NCBI GenBank assembly: GCA_013332095.1
Contig: JABENI010000005.1
Location: 1 to 37,856 of the forward strand
From: Candidatus Bathyoplasma sp. NZ
GTDB lineage: Bacteria > Bacillota_I > Bacilli_A > MAG-NZ
DNA: 37,856 bases
Reading direction: 5' to 3'
The translations under genes were made by a program, and so were the position numbers. The notes beneath the pieces are model-generated. The model ran no database searches. It saw only the letters and a list, made by a program, of their open reading frames with translations, and had not been told where the DNA came from. The stretch's first letter is position 1. Each line of letters starts with the position of its first letter. Shown here in pieces: positions 21,208 to 29,692 of the stretch.

Positions 21208-21649
21208 ATTATCATAAATTTTAATTCCGCTTAGAAATTCATTTGCCGGAAATAAATTATTAGATTTTTTGATTAAGTACACTATAAATCTACTAGTAGG
21301 TTACGCGATGCTAGTGATTTAAAGATAGTTAGTTATTAGGAAAAGTATTATAATTTAATATTTTTTTTAATCTTTACAACAATTGAATACTTGATTAGTA
21401 ATATTATTTATAGATATTTTTTTAAATATGTTCTGGATACTTTTGCTAGCATAATGATAATTTCAGTAATAATTTCAAGGTCTTAGCCTACACTTTTTCA
21501 GTACAACTATTATTTTTTAGAACAACAGAAATATTTTTAGATTTTACCGTGATGTTAATCATCGTTAGAAAAATTATCTACTTATATATAATTAATCGAA
21601 AGATAAAAAAAATGATAAAAAAAATAAAAGATAAATAAGGAGAGATAGT
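21208..21649 (+). pseudogene. Possible decayed small membrane-protein gene between uvrA and lgt
   Basis: No intact gene is present in these 442 bases. Reading the plus strand in changing frames gives hydrophobic pieces: 'GNKLLDFLIKYTINLLVGYAML' near 21258-21320, and 'FTTIEYLISNIIYRYFFKYVL' near 21373-21440, followed by more hydrophobic text up to about 21600. Stops separate them. This is compatible with a dead membrane protein, perhaps RDD-like, but the assignment is only a guess. The last 30 bases carry the ribosome binding site of lgt. Confidence 0.3.
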
Positions 21650-22573
21650 ATGGAACATGTTTTTAAGCCGTTAATCGACAAAATAGATTTAGGTTTTTTT
21701 AATATTCAATTGTATGCCATCTGCATTTTAGTAGGTGTCTTAGTCGGAACTTGGTTAGGCTATCAAGAAATTAAGAAATTCAACTTAAAGCAAGAAGATT
21801 TATCAGATGGATTAGTGTATGGATTTATTTTTGGAATTTTAGGAGCTAGATTATATTATGTAATATACGAATGGGATAATTATAAAGATAACATTATTAG
21901 TGCTCTGTATATTTGGGAAGGCGGGTTAGCCATCCATGGGGGTATAATAGCTACTGCTATATTTATATATTATTTTACTAAAAAACGTCAGATGGATATA
22001 TTCAAAGTTTTAGAAGTAGTAGTACCAGGATTTTTACTAGCTCAAGCATTTGGGAGATGGGGAAATTTCTTTAACCAAGAAGCGCACGGTGGTGTAGTAC
22101 CAGGAGCAACATTGGATTTAAAAAGAGATTTTTTAAGTAATACTTTACATTTGCCACAATTTATTGTAGATCAGATGTATTTATATGGTCCTAATGGACT
22201 TAATTATTATCACCCAACATTTTTTTATGAGATGACTTGGAATTTACTAGGTTTTTTAATTATGTATTTTGTTTTAAGAAAGATAAAAAAATATTGGGTT
22301 GGTGAATGTTTATCATTTTATTTAGTGTGGTATTCAGTAGGAAGATTTTTTATCGAAGGGATGCGTACAGATAGTTTAATGTTAGGTAGTTTTCGAGTTG
22401 CGCAATTAATTTCAATAGTGTTAGCAATTGTCGGTATTATTTGGTTTGCTTACCGCCGATATAAAAGAATATTTCCAGTGAGTTATATCGAAGAAGTAGA
22501 AAGAAATAAAGACGAGCAAACTGTTTTAGTAGCAAAAAATTCAACTGAGGATCAGTCGATGGAGGAGAAATAA
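21650..22573 (+). CDS. lgt: Prolipoprotein diacylglyceryl transferase
   Basis: 307 residues with about seven membrane helices. It transfers diacylglycerol from phosphatidylglycerol to the lipobox Cys of exported lipoproteins. The family signature is clear: 'GGLAIHGGI' and 'AQAFGRWGNFFNQEAHGG', plus 'HPTFFYEM' and 'GRFFIEGMRTDSL' later. The C-terminal ~25 residues are charged and cytoplasmic. AAGGAG precedes ATG 21650. Its stop is directly followed by the trxB GTG, and trxB overlaps whiA, so the three form one operon. A client exists in the window (lipoprotein at 34274). Confidence 0.97.
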   Translation: MEHVFKPLIDKIDLGFFNIQLYAICILVGVLVGTWLGYQEIKKFNLKQEDLSDGLVYGFIFGILGARLYYVIYEWDNYKDNIISALYIWEGGLAIHGGIIATAIFIYYFTKKRQMDIFKVLEVVVPGFLLAQAFGRWGNFFNQEAHGGVVPGATLDLKRDFLSNTLHLPQFIVDQMYLYGPNGLNYYHPTFFYEMTWNLLGFLIMYFVLRKIKKYWVGECLSFYLVWYSVGRFFIEGMRTDSLMLGSFRVAQLISIVLAIVGIIWFAYRRYKRIFPVSYIEEVERNKDEQTVLVAKNSTEDQSMEEK

Positions 22574-23488
22574 GTGGAAAAAGTTCATGATGTAATTATT
22601 ATCGGTGCTGGACCAGCAGGCATGAATGCGGCCATTTATGCTAATCGAGCAGGGTTAGAAGTGTTGATGTTAGAAAAGGGTGCTCCTGGTGGACAAATGA
22701 TTAATACTTCTGAAATTGAAAACTATATCGGACTAAATAAAATAACTGGACCAGAACTTTCACTAAAAATGTTTAACCACACACAACAATTAGGAGTAGA
22801 GTACAAGTACGGTGATGTTACCGAAGTACAGGATGGAGATATAAAAACAATTGTTACAACTGATGGTACTTATAAAACAAAAGCAGTTATTATCGCAACA
22901 GGGACAAAACCAAAATTGTTAAACATTGAAAATGAAAATAAATTTGCCGGAAGAGGGATATCGTGGTGTGCTATTTGTGATGGTCCATTGTATAAAGGGA
23001 AAGACGTGATAGTTATCGGTGGTGGAAATAGTGCTATTGAAGAAGCAATTTACTTATCAGGATTAGCAAATAAAGTAACTGTTTTAGTAAGAAAAAAATT
23101 ACGAGCAGCCAAAGCCTATATCGATGTTTTGAACAGCAAAAAAAACGTTGAAATTAAACTTAACACTTCGGTAGTTGAATTTATTGGACAAGATAATATT
23201 GAAGGGGCAATTATCGTTGATAACGAAACTAAAGAAAAAAGCAAAATTCAATTTGCAGCAACTTTTATCTTTATCGGTTATAATCCAAAAACGGAGATTG
23301 TTCGAAATTTAAATATTACTTCGGATAATAGTTATATCACAGTTGATGAAAACATGAAGACAACTGTAGCTGGAATATTTGCCTGTGGTGACGTAGTTGA
23401 TAAAAAAATTAGACAGATTAGTACAGCAACGGCAGATGCCTCAATCGCCGCCATTAATGTTGTTAAATATTTAGAAAAAATACAATGA
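22574..23488 (+). CDS. trxB: Thioredoxin reductase
   Basis: 304 residues. It reduces thioredoxin with NADPH and FAD. The N-terminal FAD site is 'IIIGAGPAGMNAA'; the redox disulfide is Cys132 and Cys135 in 'CAICDG'; the NADPH site is 'VIVIGGGNSAIEEA'; the C-terminal FAD motif is 'GIFACGDV'. The GTG start (22574) follows the lgt stop codon with no gap, and GGAGG lies at the end of lgt, so translation is coupled. In many Bacillota, rapZ and yvcK separate trxB from whiA; both are absent here. Confidence 0.95.
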   Translation: MEKVHDVIIIGAGPAGMNAAIYANRAGLEVLMLEKGAPGGQMINTSEIENYIGLNKITGPELSLKMFNHTQQLGVEYKYGDVTEVQDGDIKTIVTTDGTYKTKAVIIATGTKPKLLNIENENKFAGRGISWCAICDGPLYKGKDVIVIGGGNSAIEEAIYLSGLANKVTVLVRKKLRAAKAYIDVLNSKKNVEIKLNTSVVEFIGQDNIEGAIIVDNETKEKSKIQFAATFIFIGYNPKTEIVRNLNITSDNSYITVDENMKTTVAGIFACGDVVDKKIRQISTATADASIAAINVVKYLEKIQ

Positions 23489-24423
23489 GTTTCTCAGCAG
23501 AAGTAAAAGAAGAACTGAGTAGAAAAAGTTCTAATGACTGTTGTTATTTGTCTGAATTATCAGCGCTTTTAAGAAGTAATGGAGAAATCTTATTATCTAA
23601 TAGCAGCTTAGAAATAGATTACCATACCCAAAATGCAACAATTGCTAAAAGAGTTGTTAAACTTTTGAAAAATTGTTATTCAATATCAATTGATTTATTT
23701 ACTAAAAAACAAGTAACTTTAGACAAAAAAAAAATTTATATTGTTATAGTAAAAGAAAGAGCAAAAGAAATAGTTGAAGATTTAAAGTTGTTAGATCAAT
23801 TGCAAAAAAAAAATAATATACCATTAGAATTAACTGAAAAAAACTGTTGTAAGCGAGCGTATTTAAGAGGAGTATTTATGGCTTGTGGATCCATTAGTAA
23901 TCCCCAAACTTCTAACTATCATCTAGAATTGAATTTAAAAAGTTTAGAACATGCAAAAGAAATAACTGATTTAATAAATGTTCAAAAATTAAATGCCAAA
24001 ATAATTGAAAGAAAAAAAAATTATATGATTTACATAAAACAGTCAGAAAATATATCAGATTTTTTAAAAATTATCGAAGCGTATAATTCAGTTATGTTTT
24101 TCGAAGATGTTAGAATCTATAAAGATATTAAAAATTCTATCAACCGGGTAGATAACTGCGAAATTGCCAATCAGAAGAAAATTTTACTTTCAGCAAAAAA
24201 GCAATTTGATGAAATACTATTTATCGAAAAAAGAACTGGGTTAGATGTATTAGGGGATAAACTATTAGAAGCTGCTACTATCAGATTGAAAAATCCAGAG
24301 GCAAGTATTAATGAGCTTACCTTAGTATATGAAACGATGTATGAAAAAAAAATTAGTAAATCAGGATTGAATCACCGCTATAGAAAAATAAGAGAATGGG
24401 TTAGCAAGTTAAAAGAACAATAA
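23485..24423 (+). CDS. whiA: WhiA family DNA-binding protein
   Basis: 312 residues. It starts with 'SFSAEVKEELS', the WhiA signature, continues with a degenerate LAGLIDADG-like domain ('CCKRAYLRGVFMACGSISNP'), and ends with a helix-turn-helix of the WhiA type ('SINELTLVYETMYEKKISKSGLNHRYRKI'). In Bacillus it affects division and chromosome segregation; in actinomycetes it controls sporulation genes. The ATGA overlap with trxB shows coupling. The gene is the last chromosomal gene before the inverted IS remnant, which starts only 16 bases after its stop. Confidence 0.95.
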   Translation: MSFSAEVKEELSRKSSNDCCYLSELSALLRSNGEILLSNSSLEIDYHTQNATIAKRVVKLLKNCYSISIDLFTKKQVTLDKKKIYIVIVKERAKEIVEDLKLLDQLQKKNNIPLELTEKNCCKRAYLRGVFMACGSISNPQTSNYHLELNLKSLEHAKEITDLINVQKLNAKIIERKKNYMIYIKQSENISDFLKIIEAYNSVMFFEDVRIYKDIKNSINRVDNCEIANQKKILLSAKKQFDEILFIEKRTGLDVLGDKLLEAATIRLKNPEASINELTLVYETMYEKKISKSGLNHRYRKIREWVSKLKEQ

Positions 24424-24438
24424 AATATTGATATGAAA

Positions 24439-24767
24439 AAAAGGGGCTGTAAATAAATAGAATTTTATTCTATTTATTGCAGTTTTTTATTTATTTTCGT
24501 GAAAATTTAAAAATAAGCATAACTAAATAGCAAACAAGAGTTTGCTTTTTTAAAATATGAGGCATAATATCAGGATATTATTATATCGTTTCTTTTTAAT
24601 TTATTGTGTGCTTTCATTAAATTAAATCCAATACACACTAAATCCCACTCAATTTTAACTCTTTCCATTGAAGTTGATTTTATATCTTCTAAATTTAGAA
24701 TCTTCTTTTATAATACCAAATGCACCTTCTACTTGAATAGACCTTTGCATTCTCCTATTAATTCCTT
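24439..24767 (-). mobile_element. Inverted fragment of an IS1182-family element (right end only)
   Basis: On the minus strand this stretch matches the last ~315 bases of the element at 31806-33609, with about ten differences by eye. It holds the C-terminal codons of the transposase ('SIQVEGAFGIIKEDSKF' and 'VKIEWDLVCIGFNLMKAHNK') and the terminal AAAAGGGGCTGT. A 12-bp palindrome (AATAAATAGAAT) lies just inside the end. The similarity stops near 24767. It keeps two bases that the other copy has lost in the transposase frame, so it is not simply a younger copy of that element. Confidence 0.85.
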
Positions 24768-24891
24768 TAAATCAATTAAATGGGACAAAATCGGTAAACT
24801 TGTAGGTACTCTTTTAAACAAGAGTATTGATGTGGGTGTTGCAATACTTCCCTATATAAGTAATATATTAAATTCTTTAAATACTAAGTAA
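24768..24891 (+). other. Fragment encoding a cationic amphipathic peptide tail, cut by the IS
   Basis: Right after the IS homology ends, an open frame encodes about 40 residues beginning 'FKSIKWDKIGKLVGTLL' and ending 'ISNILNSLNTK' before TAA (24889). It is Lys-rich with alternating hydrophobic residues, as in some unmodified bacteriocins or membrane-active peptides. It has no own start codon or ribosome binding site, because the IS lies across its 5' side. The match to bacteriocins is only compositional, and I recognise no family. Confidence 0.3.
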
Positions 24892-25079
24892 AAAAATAAT
24901 TTTAATTGATTTCAGAAAGAAATGACAGTTTAAATGACTTATGAGTGACTTATTTAACTAAAAAATGATTATTTTCTCATTATTTTAGTGCTTAAAGTGA
25001 CTAGTATTAAGGTGTTTATTGATAATACAATGTGTTTTGTTTTTCCTGTCTTCCCGACCAATTGAAAGAGGTGGCAGTT

Positions 25080-25707
25080 ATGTTTACTAAAGAGGACATA
25101 TTTACATAAAAAAATACTTTATTTATACTCAATCTTTATGTGAAGAATTAAATATTAAAATCGATTTATTAGGTAATTTAATAAATAAAAAAGTCTTTCC
25201 ATTAGCTACTTATGCCATTAAGAATGATAAAGTCATATGGAATGCGTTTGATGAAAAAGAATTTAAATATTTAGAGGAAGGTTTTTTTAATAAAAGTGTA
25301 ATAAATTTTTATAAAAAATATGCCCTTAGTTATGATTGTAATTTTGACATATTTAAAAATTCATTTATTGTAGAGTTAGAAAGAGAATTAAATAAATTTG
25401 AGTTAAAATACTCATTGACTGAGATAAAAGAATTATTTAGTTTTGTTATGAAGGGTATGTTCAGAGTTTGTCTAAAAATTTTAGAACCAGAGTTTATAGT
25501 GAAAAAATTATATTCAATTCATATGCTAGATAAATTATATGAAGCGGTAAAGATAAGGTATTGCCGTATATGAAATTGTATGATGAAACATGTTTAGAAT
25601 TTCCTCCATCCGATAGAGAGAGTACTTCTAGAAATAAATATATTGATAGCCTTGTGAAGAAGTATAATATGGATTATAAGATTTATGATTATAAAGATAT
25701 ATTGTAA
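25080..25707 (+). pseudogene. Frameshifted gene of unknown function (~208 residues when repaired)
   Basis: GAGGTGG stands just before ATG 25080. The frame reads MFTKEDIFT, stops at a TAA, and a neighbouring frame continues from about 25107 for some 150 residues ('YFIYTQSLCEELNIKIDLLGN' onward) to TGA near 25574. A third piece in a further frame, from about 25555 to TAA 25705, reads naturally as its end ('LPYMKLYDETCLEFPP' to 'IYDYKDIL'). Two single-base shifts would therefore restore one protein. The part around residues 20-50 vaguely resembles the tail of small nucleotidyltransferases, but without a visible catalytic motif. I do not recognise the family. Confidence 0.55.
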
Positions 25708-25939
25708 GTGTAATTTTGGATAGGATAAAAAAACATTAGTATCAATATATAATCGAATCTTCCGATAAACTATTTGAATTTATAAAATTTATTAATCAAT
25801 TAAATAATTATTGATTAGATATATAGTCAATGCTTGATATTACTAAACAAACTAATATTTTTAATTAAATAGTAACTTAAGTTACTATGAGTCGCTATAA
25901 TTTTATGAGTAAATGTTATCTGATTAGTTTGGTCTACTG

Positions 25940-25966
25940 AAAACACATGTTAATCGTGTTTTTTTT
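25940..25966 (+). terminator. Terminator-like hairpin in the island
   Basis: AAAACAC and GTGTTTT form a 7-bp stem, followed by further T. No intact gene lies just upstream on the plus strand, so it may be a relic. Confidence 0.5.
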
Positions 25967-26138
25967 GGTTATAATCCCATATCTCAAAGGATATAAAAAA
26001 AGTAAACAGTTAGCGCTACTTACTAATTGTCTTATAAGTGATAAACACTACAAAAACTAATCTACTTGCACATAGTTTTCATAATAAGGCTATTTTGCAA
26101 GCCCTAAAAATAATTTTAGGAAGAGATATGAAAAACCA

Positions 26139-26381
26139 TTATATTTGCATAAATAATTTAAAATTTATTTTTTGATTACGCATTAATATACGACTAGATA
26201 CATTTGAATTGTAGTAAAATACTGAATGTAATGAAAAGTTATCATAAAGATGTCTTGTATTTTTATCTGCAAGATTTTTGAAAGTTACATAAGAAATCTT
26301 ATCTCCTTTTTTTCTAGATGAATTAATTATTTTTTTTATAAATTCGTAAGAATTTTTAACTCGCCTAAATTGAATGGACAA
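26139..26381 (-). other. Doubtful 80-residue frame, perhaps a gene remnant
   Basis: The minus strand is open for 80 codons ('SIQFRRVKNSYEFIKKII' onward), with protein-like Lys/Ile/Asn/Ser composition. The only start is TTG, and there is no ribosome binding site. I recognise no family. It could be the remains of a longer gene or a chance frame. Confidence 0.2.
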
Positions 26382-26575
26382 TCATTTTTTTAAGATAGAT
26401 TCCGATATCGTCCTTACTCCAAATACAGTAGCAGTGTGACTTAGGTGATTAATTATTAATCATTGATAATAGATATTTCTTTGAAAACAGTTTTGAGAAG
26501 GTTTCATCACTAGTTAAAATATATTTTAGTATTATAGTAAAATATCATAAAAAATATGTACCTACAATACTGAAT

Positions 26576-26606
26576 TATGTCTACAAAAATAAAAAATGTA
26601 GACATA
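26576..26606. promoter_or_regulatory. Perfect 9-bp inverted repeat upstream of the fic promoter (candidate operator)
   Basis: TATGTCTAC and GTAGACATA are separated by 13 bases, and the right arm ends at the base before the -35 box. The arms are about two helical turns apart, as for a dimeric repressor or activator. A related TACCTACAA lies upstream at 26559-26567. Confidence 0.6.
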
Positions 26607-26635
26607 TTGACAAAAAGCACAAAGCGTGCTAAATT
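26607..26635 (+). promoter_or_regulatory. Promoter of the fic-hsdM-hsdS operon
   Basis: TTGACA (26607-26612), a 17-base spacer and TAAATT (26630-26635) form a good vegetative promoter 18 bases before the fic ATG. The spacer holds a 5-bp inverted repeat, AGCAC (26616-26620) and GTGCT (26626-26630), a second possible operator. Confidence 0.7.
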
Positions 26636-26652
26636 ATACATGAGGTGATTTT

Positions 26653-27795
26653 ATGTTTGAAAAAACAAGACCATACAACGATTTACCAAAACTAAGTAGT
26701 ATTAAAAATATTGAAAATAAAAAATTATTGAAAGCATGTATTGAGGCTACAGCTGAATTATCGACTTTAAATAGAGCATTAAAGACTTTGATAAATCCTA
26801 ATATTATATTAGATACTTTAGCGCTTCAAGAAGCAAAAGTATCTTCGGAAATTGAAAATATTGTCACAACTAATGATGATATATATAGAAGAATTGCATT
26901 TGATGAAAAAACCCCTGCGGCAAAAGAAGTTGTAGATTATAAAGATGCTTTATTTTTAGGAGTCGGTGAATTGCGTAGCAAAGATTTAATTTCGGCAGCG
27001 GATATTAATGAAATCAACATGCTAATAAATACAGGTAAAAAGGGATATAGAAAAAATTTAGCTGAAGGTTCAAACCATACACAAATCGGTACAACTGTTA
27101 ATGGAAAAATGGAAGAAGTATTATATACCCCACCACATGGCTTAGATATTATAAATGATTTAATTAAGGACTTATTGGGATTTATGTATTATTCTGATAA
27201 GTATGAGATTGATAATTTGATTAAGATTGCTATGGCACATTATCAATTTGAGGCAATACATCCATTTTATGATGGTAATGGTAGAACAGGTAGAATACTT
27301 AATATTTTATTTTTAATGTATTATAAATATATTGATTATCCAGTGTTATATCTTAGTGGTTATATTGTGAGGAACAAGACCGAGTACTATGATTTGTTAA
27401 TGGGGGTAACTAAAGAAGGTGATTGGCATAAATTTATTGATTATATGCTAAATGGTATTATCGAAACTTCTAAAAAAACGGTCACTCTTATAGATAATAT
27501 AACAAAGTGCTATGATAATTGGAGTGAAAAATTAGTAAATAAAGAAATAAAGATAGCTAAAGAATTTGCAGATAGTAAAAAGGTATTAGAAATGACTTTT
27601 GAAAAAGTATATATAACCATCTCCGATTTAACTAATACTAGTGAGGAGTTTGCAGGTTTTTCAAGAGAGTCAGCAAGTAATTATCTGAAAAAATTAGTTA
27701 AATATGGACTACTTGAACAAGAAGAAAGTAAAGAAGATAAAAGAAAAAAAATATATAAAAATATTGAGTTGTTAAAAATTATAGAGAAAGACTAG
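26653..27795 (+). CDS. Fic-domain protein (predicted AMPylase) with N-terminal inhibitory helix and C-terminal winged helix
   Basis: 380 residues. Fic proteins usually transfer AMP from ATP to a target hydroxyl. The catalytic motif HPFYDGNGRTGR starts at His203 and is complete. The Fic_N region before it carries Ser64-x3-Glu68-Asn69, which fits the (S/T)xxxE(G/N) inhibitory motif, so this is a class II, self-inhibited Fic. The last ~90 residues look like a winged helix ('ITISDLTNTSEEFAGFSRESASNYLKKL'), suggesting DNA or partner binding. GAGGTG precedes ATG 26653. hsdM starts 10 bases after the stop, so the two are co-transcribed. Fic genes beside type I methylase genes have been seen elsewhere; the target here is unknown. 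Confidence 0.93.
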   Translation: MFEKTRPYNDLPKLSSIKNIENKKLLKACIEATAELSTLNRALKTLINPNIILDTLALQEAKVSSEIENIVTTNDDIYRRIAFDEKTPAAKEVVDYKDALFLGVGELRSKDLISAADINEINMLINTGKKGYRKNLAEGSNHTQIGTTVNGKMEEVLYTPPHGLDIINDLIKDLLGFMYYSDKYEIDNLIKIAMAHYQFEAIHPFYDGNGRTGRILNILFLMYYKYIDYPVLYLSGYIVRNKTEYYDLLMGVTKEGDWHKFIDYMLNGIIETSKKTVTLIDNITKCYDNWSEKLVNKEIKIAKEFADSKKVLEMTFEKVYITISDLTNTSEEFAGFSRESASNYLKKLVKYGLLEQEESKEDKRKKIYKNIELLKIIEKD

Positions 27796-27805
27796 AGGAC
27801 TAACT

Positions 27806-29689
27806 GTGAATGAAATAGAGTTTAGTAATAGTGTTAAGAAAAAAGCAGACTTAGTAATAAAAATTGCAGACCACTTAAGAGGAGCATATACTCCTGGAAA
27901 ATATGGGAGTATTATTATCCCGATGACAGTCATAAGAAGGTTTGATGCAATTATTGAGAGTAATTTTGATGAGTTACAAGATGCATATGATCTATTTAAA
28001 AAATCACAAAATGACAATATTGAATCAAATGTTTTTAATTACTGTGGTATCCCATTTTTTAATAAGAGCAAATTAACATTAAATAAAATACTAAATGATC
28101 CGGATAATCTTTTTATTAATTTTAAAAAATATTTAAAAAGTTTTTCAGATAATGTTTTTGAAATCATCGATAAACTTGGTTTTATAAATGAATTAGAGAC
28201 ACTTGAAAAGCATAATTTGTTATTTACAATTATAAAAGAATTTTGTAATGAAAAATTGAATTTTCAAAATTCAACAGATATTGAAATGGGGTATATCTTT
28301 GAAGATATTATTAGAAGATTTAAAGAAAACGCTGAAGCGGGGGACCATTACACACCTAGAGAAGTTATTGAGCTTTGTACTGATTTACTTTTATCGGATT
28401 ATGAAGATATGGATGTTAATGGAAAACTATTTAAGGTCTACGATGGGTGTTTTGGTACAGGTGGAATGCTATCGGTTAGTGAAAGTAAAATAGTTGAAAA
28501 ACGAAAACAAAAAGGTATAAAAAATACAACAATAAGACTTTATGGTCAGGATATTAATGATGAAGGATATGCGATATGTAAAGCCAATATGCTTATTAAA
28601 GGGCAAGATGTTGATAATATCAGACATCGTGATACTTTAACAGAAGATCAATTTAAAAAAGAAAAATTTAATTTTCTTATAACGAATTCTCCTTTTGGGG
28701 TTAATTGGAAAACTTCAAAGAAAAAAGTTTTAGATGAATGTAATAGTATGGATAGTAGATTCAAAAAAGGGTTACCTAAAATTAGTGATGGGCAATTATT
28801 ATTCTTACAAAACATGATAAGTAAACTTGATAAAAAAGGTCGTTTAGTTATTATTATGAATGGTTCTCCATTATTTAATGGTGATGCGGGAAGCGGTGAA
28901 AGTGAAATAAGAAAGTGGATTATAGAAAATGATTGGCTAGAAAGTATTGTTGCACTTCCTACAGACATGTTTTATAATACATCTATAGCAACTTATATAT
29001 GGGTTTTAACAGAAAAGAAATCTAGTTTAAGACAAGGAAAAGTACAGTTGATTGATGGTAGAAAGGAGTTTAAGCTACTGCAAAAATCACTTGGTAAAAA
29101 ACGTAAAGAATTACATCAAAATAATATTGATAAAATAAAAGACGTCTTTAAAGAATTTGCAAATTGTGAACAATCAAAAATCCTATCAAACAAAGAGTTA
29201 GGATATAATCAAATAACGTTAGAAATTATAAATGAAAATGAGGGTAAATTAGTTGAGGATGTTTATGATACATTAAAGGAAAAAGCTAGTTTTAAAAAGT
29301 TAAGCGATGATGATAAAATGGTAATCATAGATTCTTTAAGAGATTTAAATATAACTAAATATGATACAAAGCAGTCATTTGAAAAATGCATAGAAAAATC
29401 AATTAAAATTAATTTATCATCACAAATATTAAATGATATTATAAAATCTTGTTTAAGTATTGATAAAGAGAATATACCTCTAGCAGTTAATCAAAATAAA
29501 TACTTTGATGAAGAAGTAATGCCGCATGTTAAAAATTATTTTGTTGATGAAAAGAAGAGCAAAATTGGCTATGAAATTCCAATAACTAAATATTTTTATG
29601 AGTTTAAAGAACCAGAAAAGTTTGATACTTTATGGAGTGAAATAAAAGATTTGGAACATCAACTTTCAGAGTTACTTGATGAGGTGTAA
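27806..29689 (+). CDS. hsdM: Type I restriction-modification DNA methyltransferase subunit
   Basis: 627 residues. It should methylate adenine at N6 together with HsdS. The N-terminal helical HsdM_N domain is followed by 'GYIFEDIIRRF' and 'AGDHYTPREV'. Motif I is 'DGCFGTGG' from Asp213, and the catalytic motif IV reads 'TNSPFGVNW' with Asn294-Ser-Pro-Phe297 in place of the usual NPPF/NPPY. 'GSGESEIRKWIIENDWLESIVALP' is also typical. The C-terminal extension ends with 'KIGYEIPITKYFYEF', normal for the longer HsdM type. The GTG start has GAGG seven bases upstream. It is between fic and hsdS in one operon. It looks intact, but the Ser in motif IV makes activity worth testing. Confidence 0.94.
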   Translation: MNEIEFSNSVKKKADLVIKIADHLRGAYTPGKYGSIIIPMTVIRRFDAIIESNFDELQDAYDLFKKSQNDNIESNVFNYCGIPFFNKSKLTLNKILNDPDNLFINFKKYLKSFSDNVFEIIDKLGFINELETLEKHNLLFTIIKEFCNEKLNFQNSTDIEMGYIFEDIIRRFKENAEAGDHYTPREVIELCTDLLLSDYEDMDVNGKLFKVYDGCFGTGGMLSVSESKIVEKRKQKGIKNTTIRLYGQDINDEGYAICKANMLIKGQDVDNIRHRDTLTEDQFKKEKFNFLITNSPFGVNWKTSKKKVLDECNSMDSRFKKGLPKISDGQLLFLQNMISKLDKKGRLVIIMNGSPLFNGDAGSGESEIRKWIIENDWLESIVALPTDMFYNTSIATYIWVLTEKKSSLRQGKVQLIDGRKEFKLLQKSLGKKRKELHQNNIDKIKDVFKEFANCEQSKILSNKELGYNQITLEIINENEGKLVEDVYDTLKEKASFKKLSDDDKMVIIDSLRDLNITKYDTKQSFEKCIEKSIKINLSSQILNDIIKSCLSIDKENIPLAVNQNKYFDEEVMPHVKNYFVDEKKSKIGYEIPITKYFYEFKEPEKFDTLWSEIKDLEHQLSELLDEV

Positions 29690-29692
29690 CAT

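Larger units (their letters stand above)
25708..26575. other. Mostly non-coding stretch inside the island
   Basis: About 0.87 kb without a supportable gene except a doubtful minus-strand frame at 26139-26381. A terminator-like hairpin is at 25940. The A+T content is very high and no repeats stand out. It is probably eroded accessory DNA. Confidence 0.4.
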
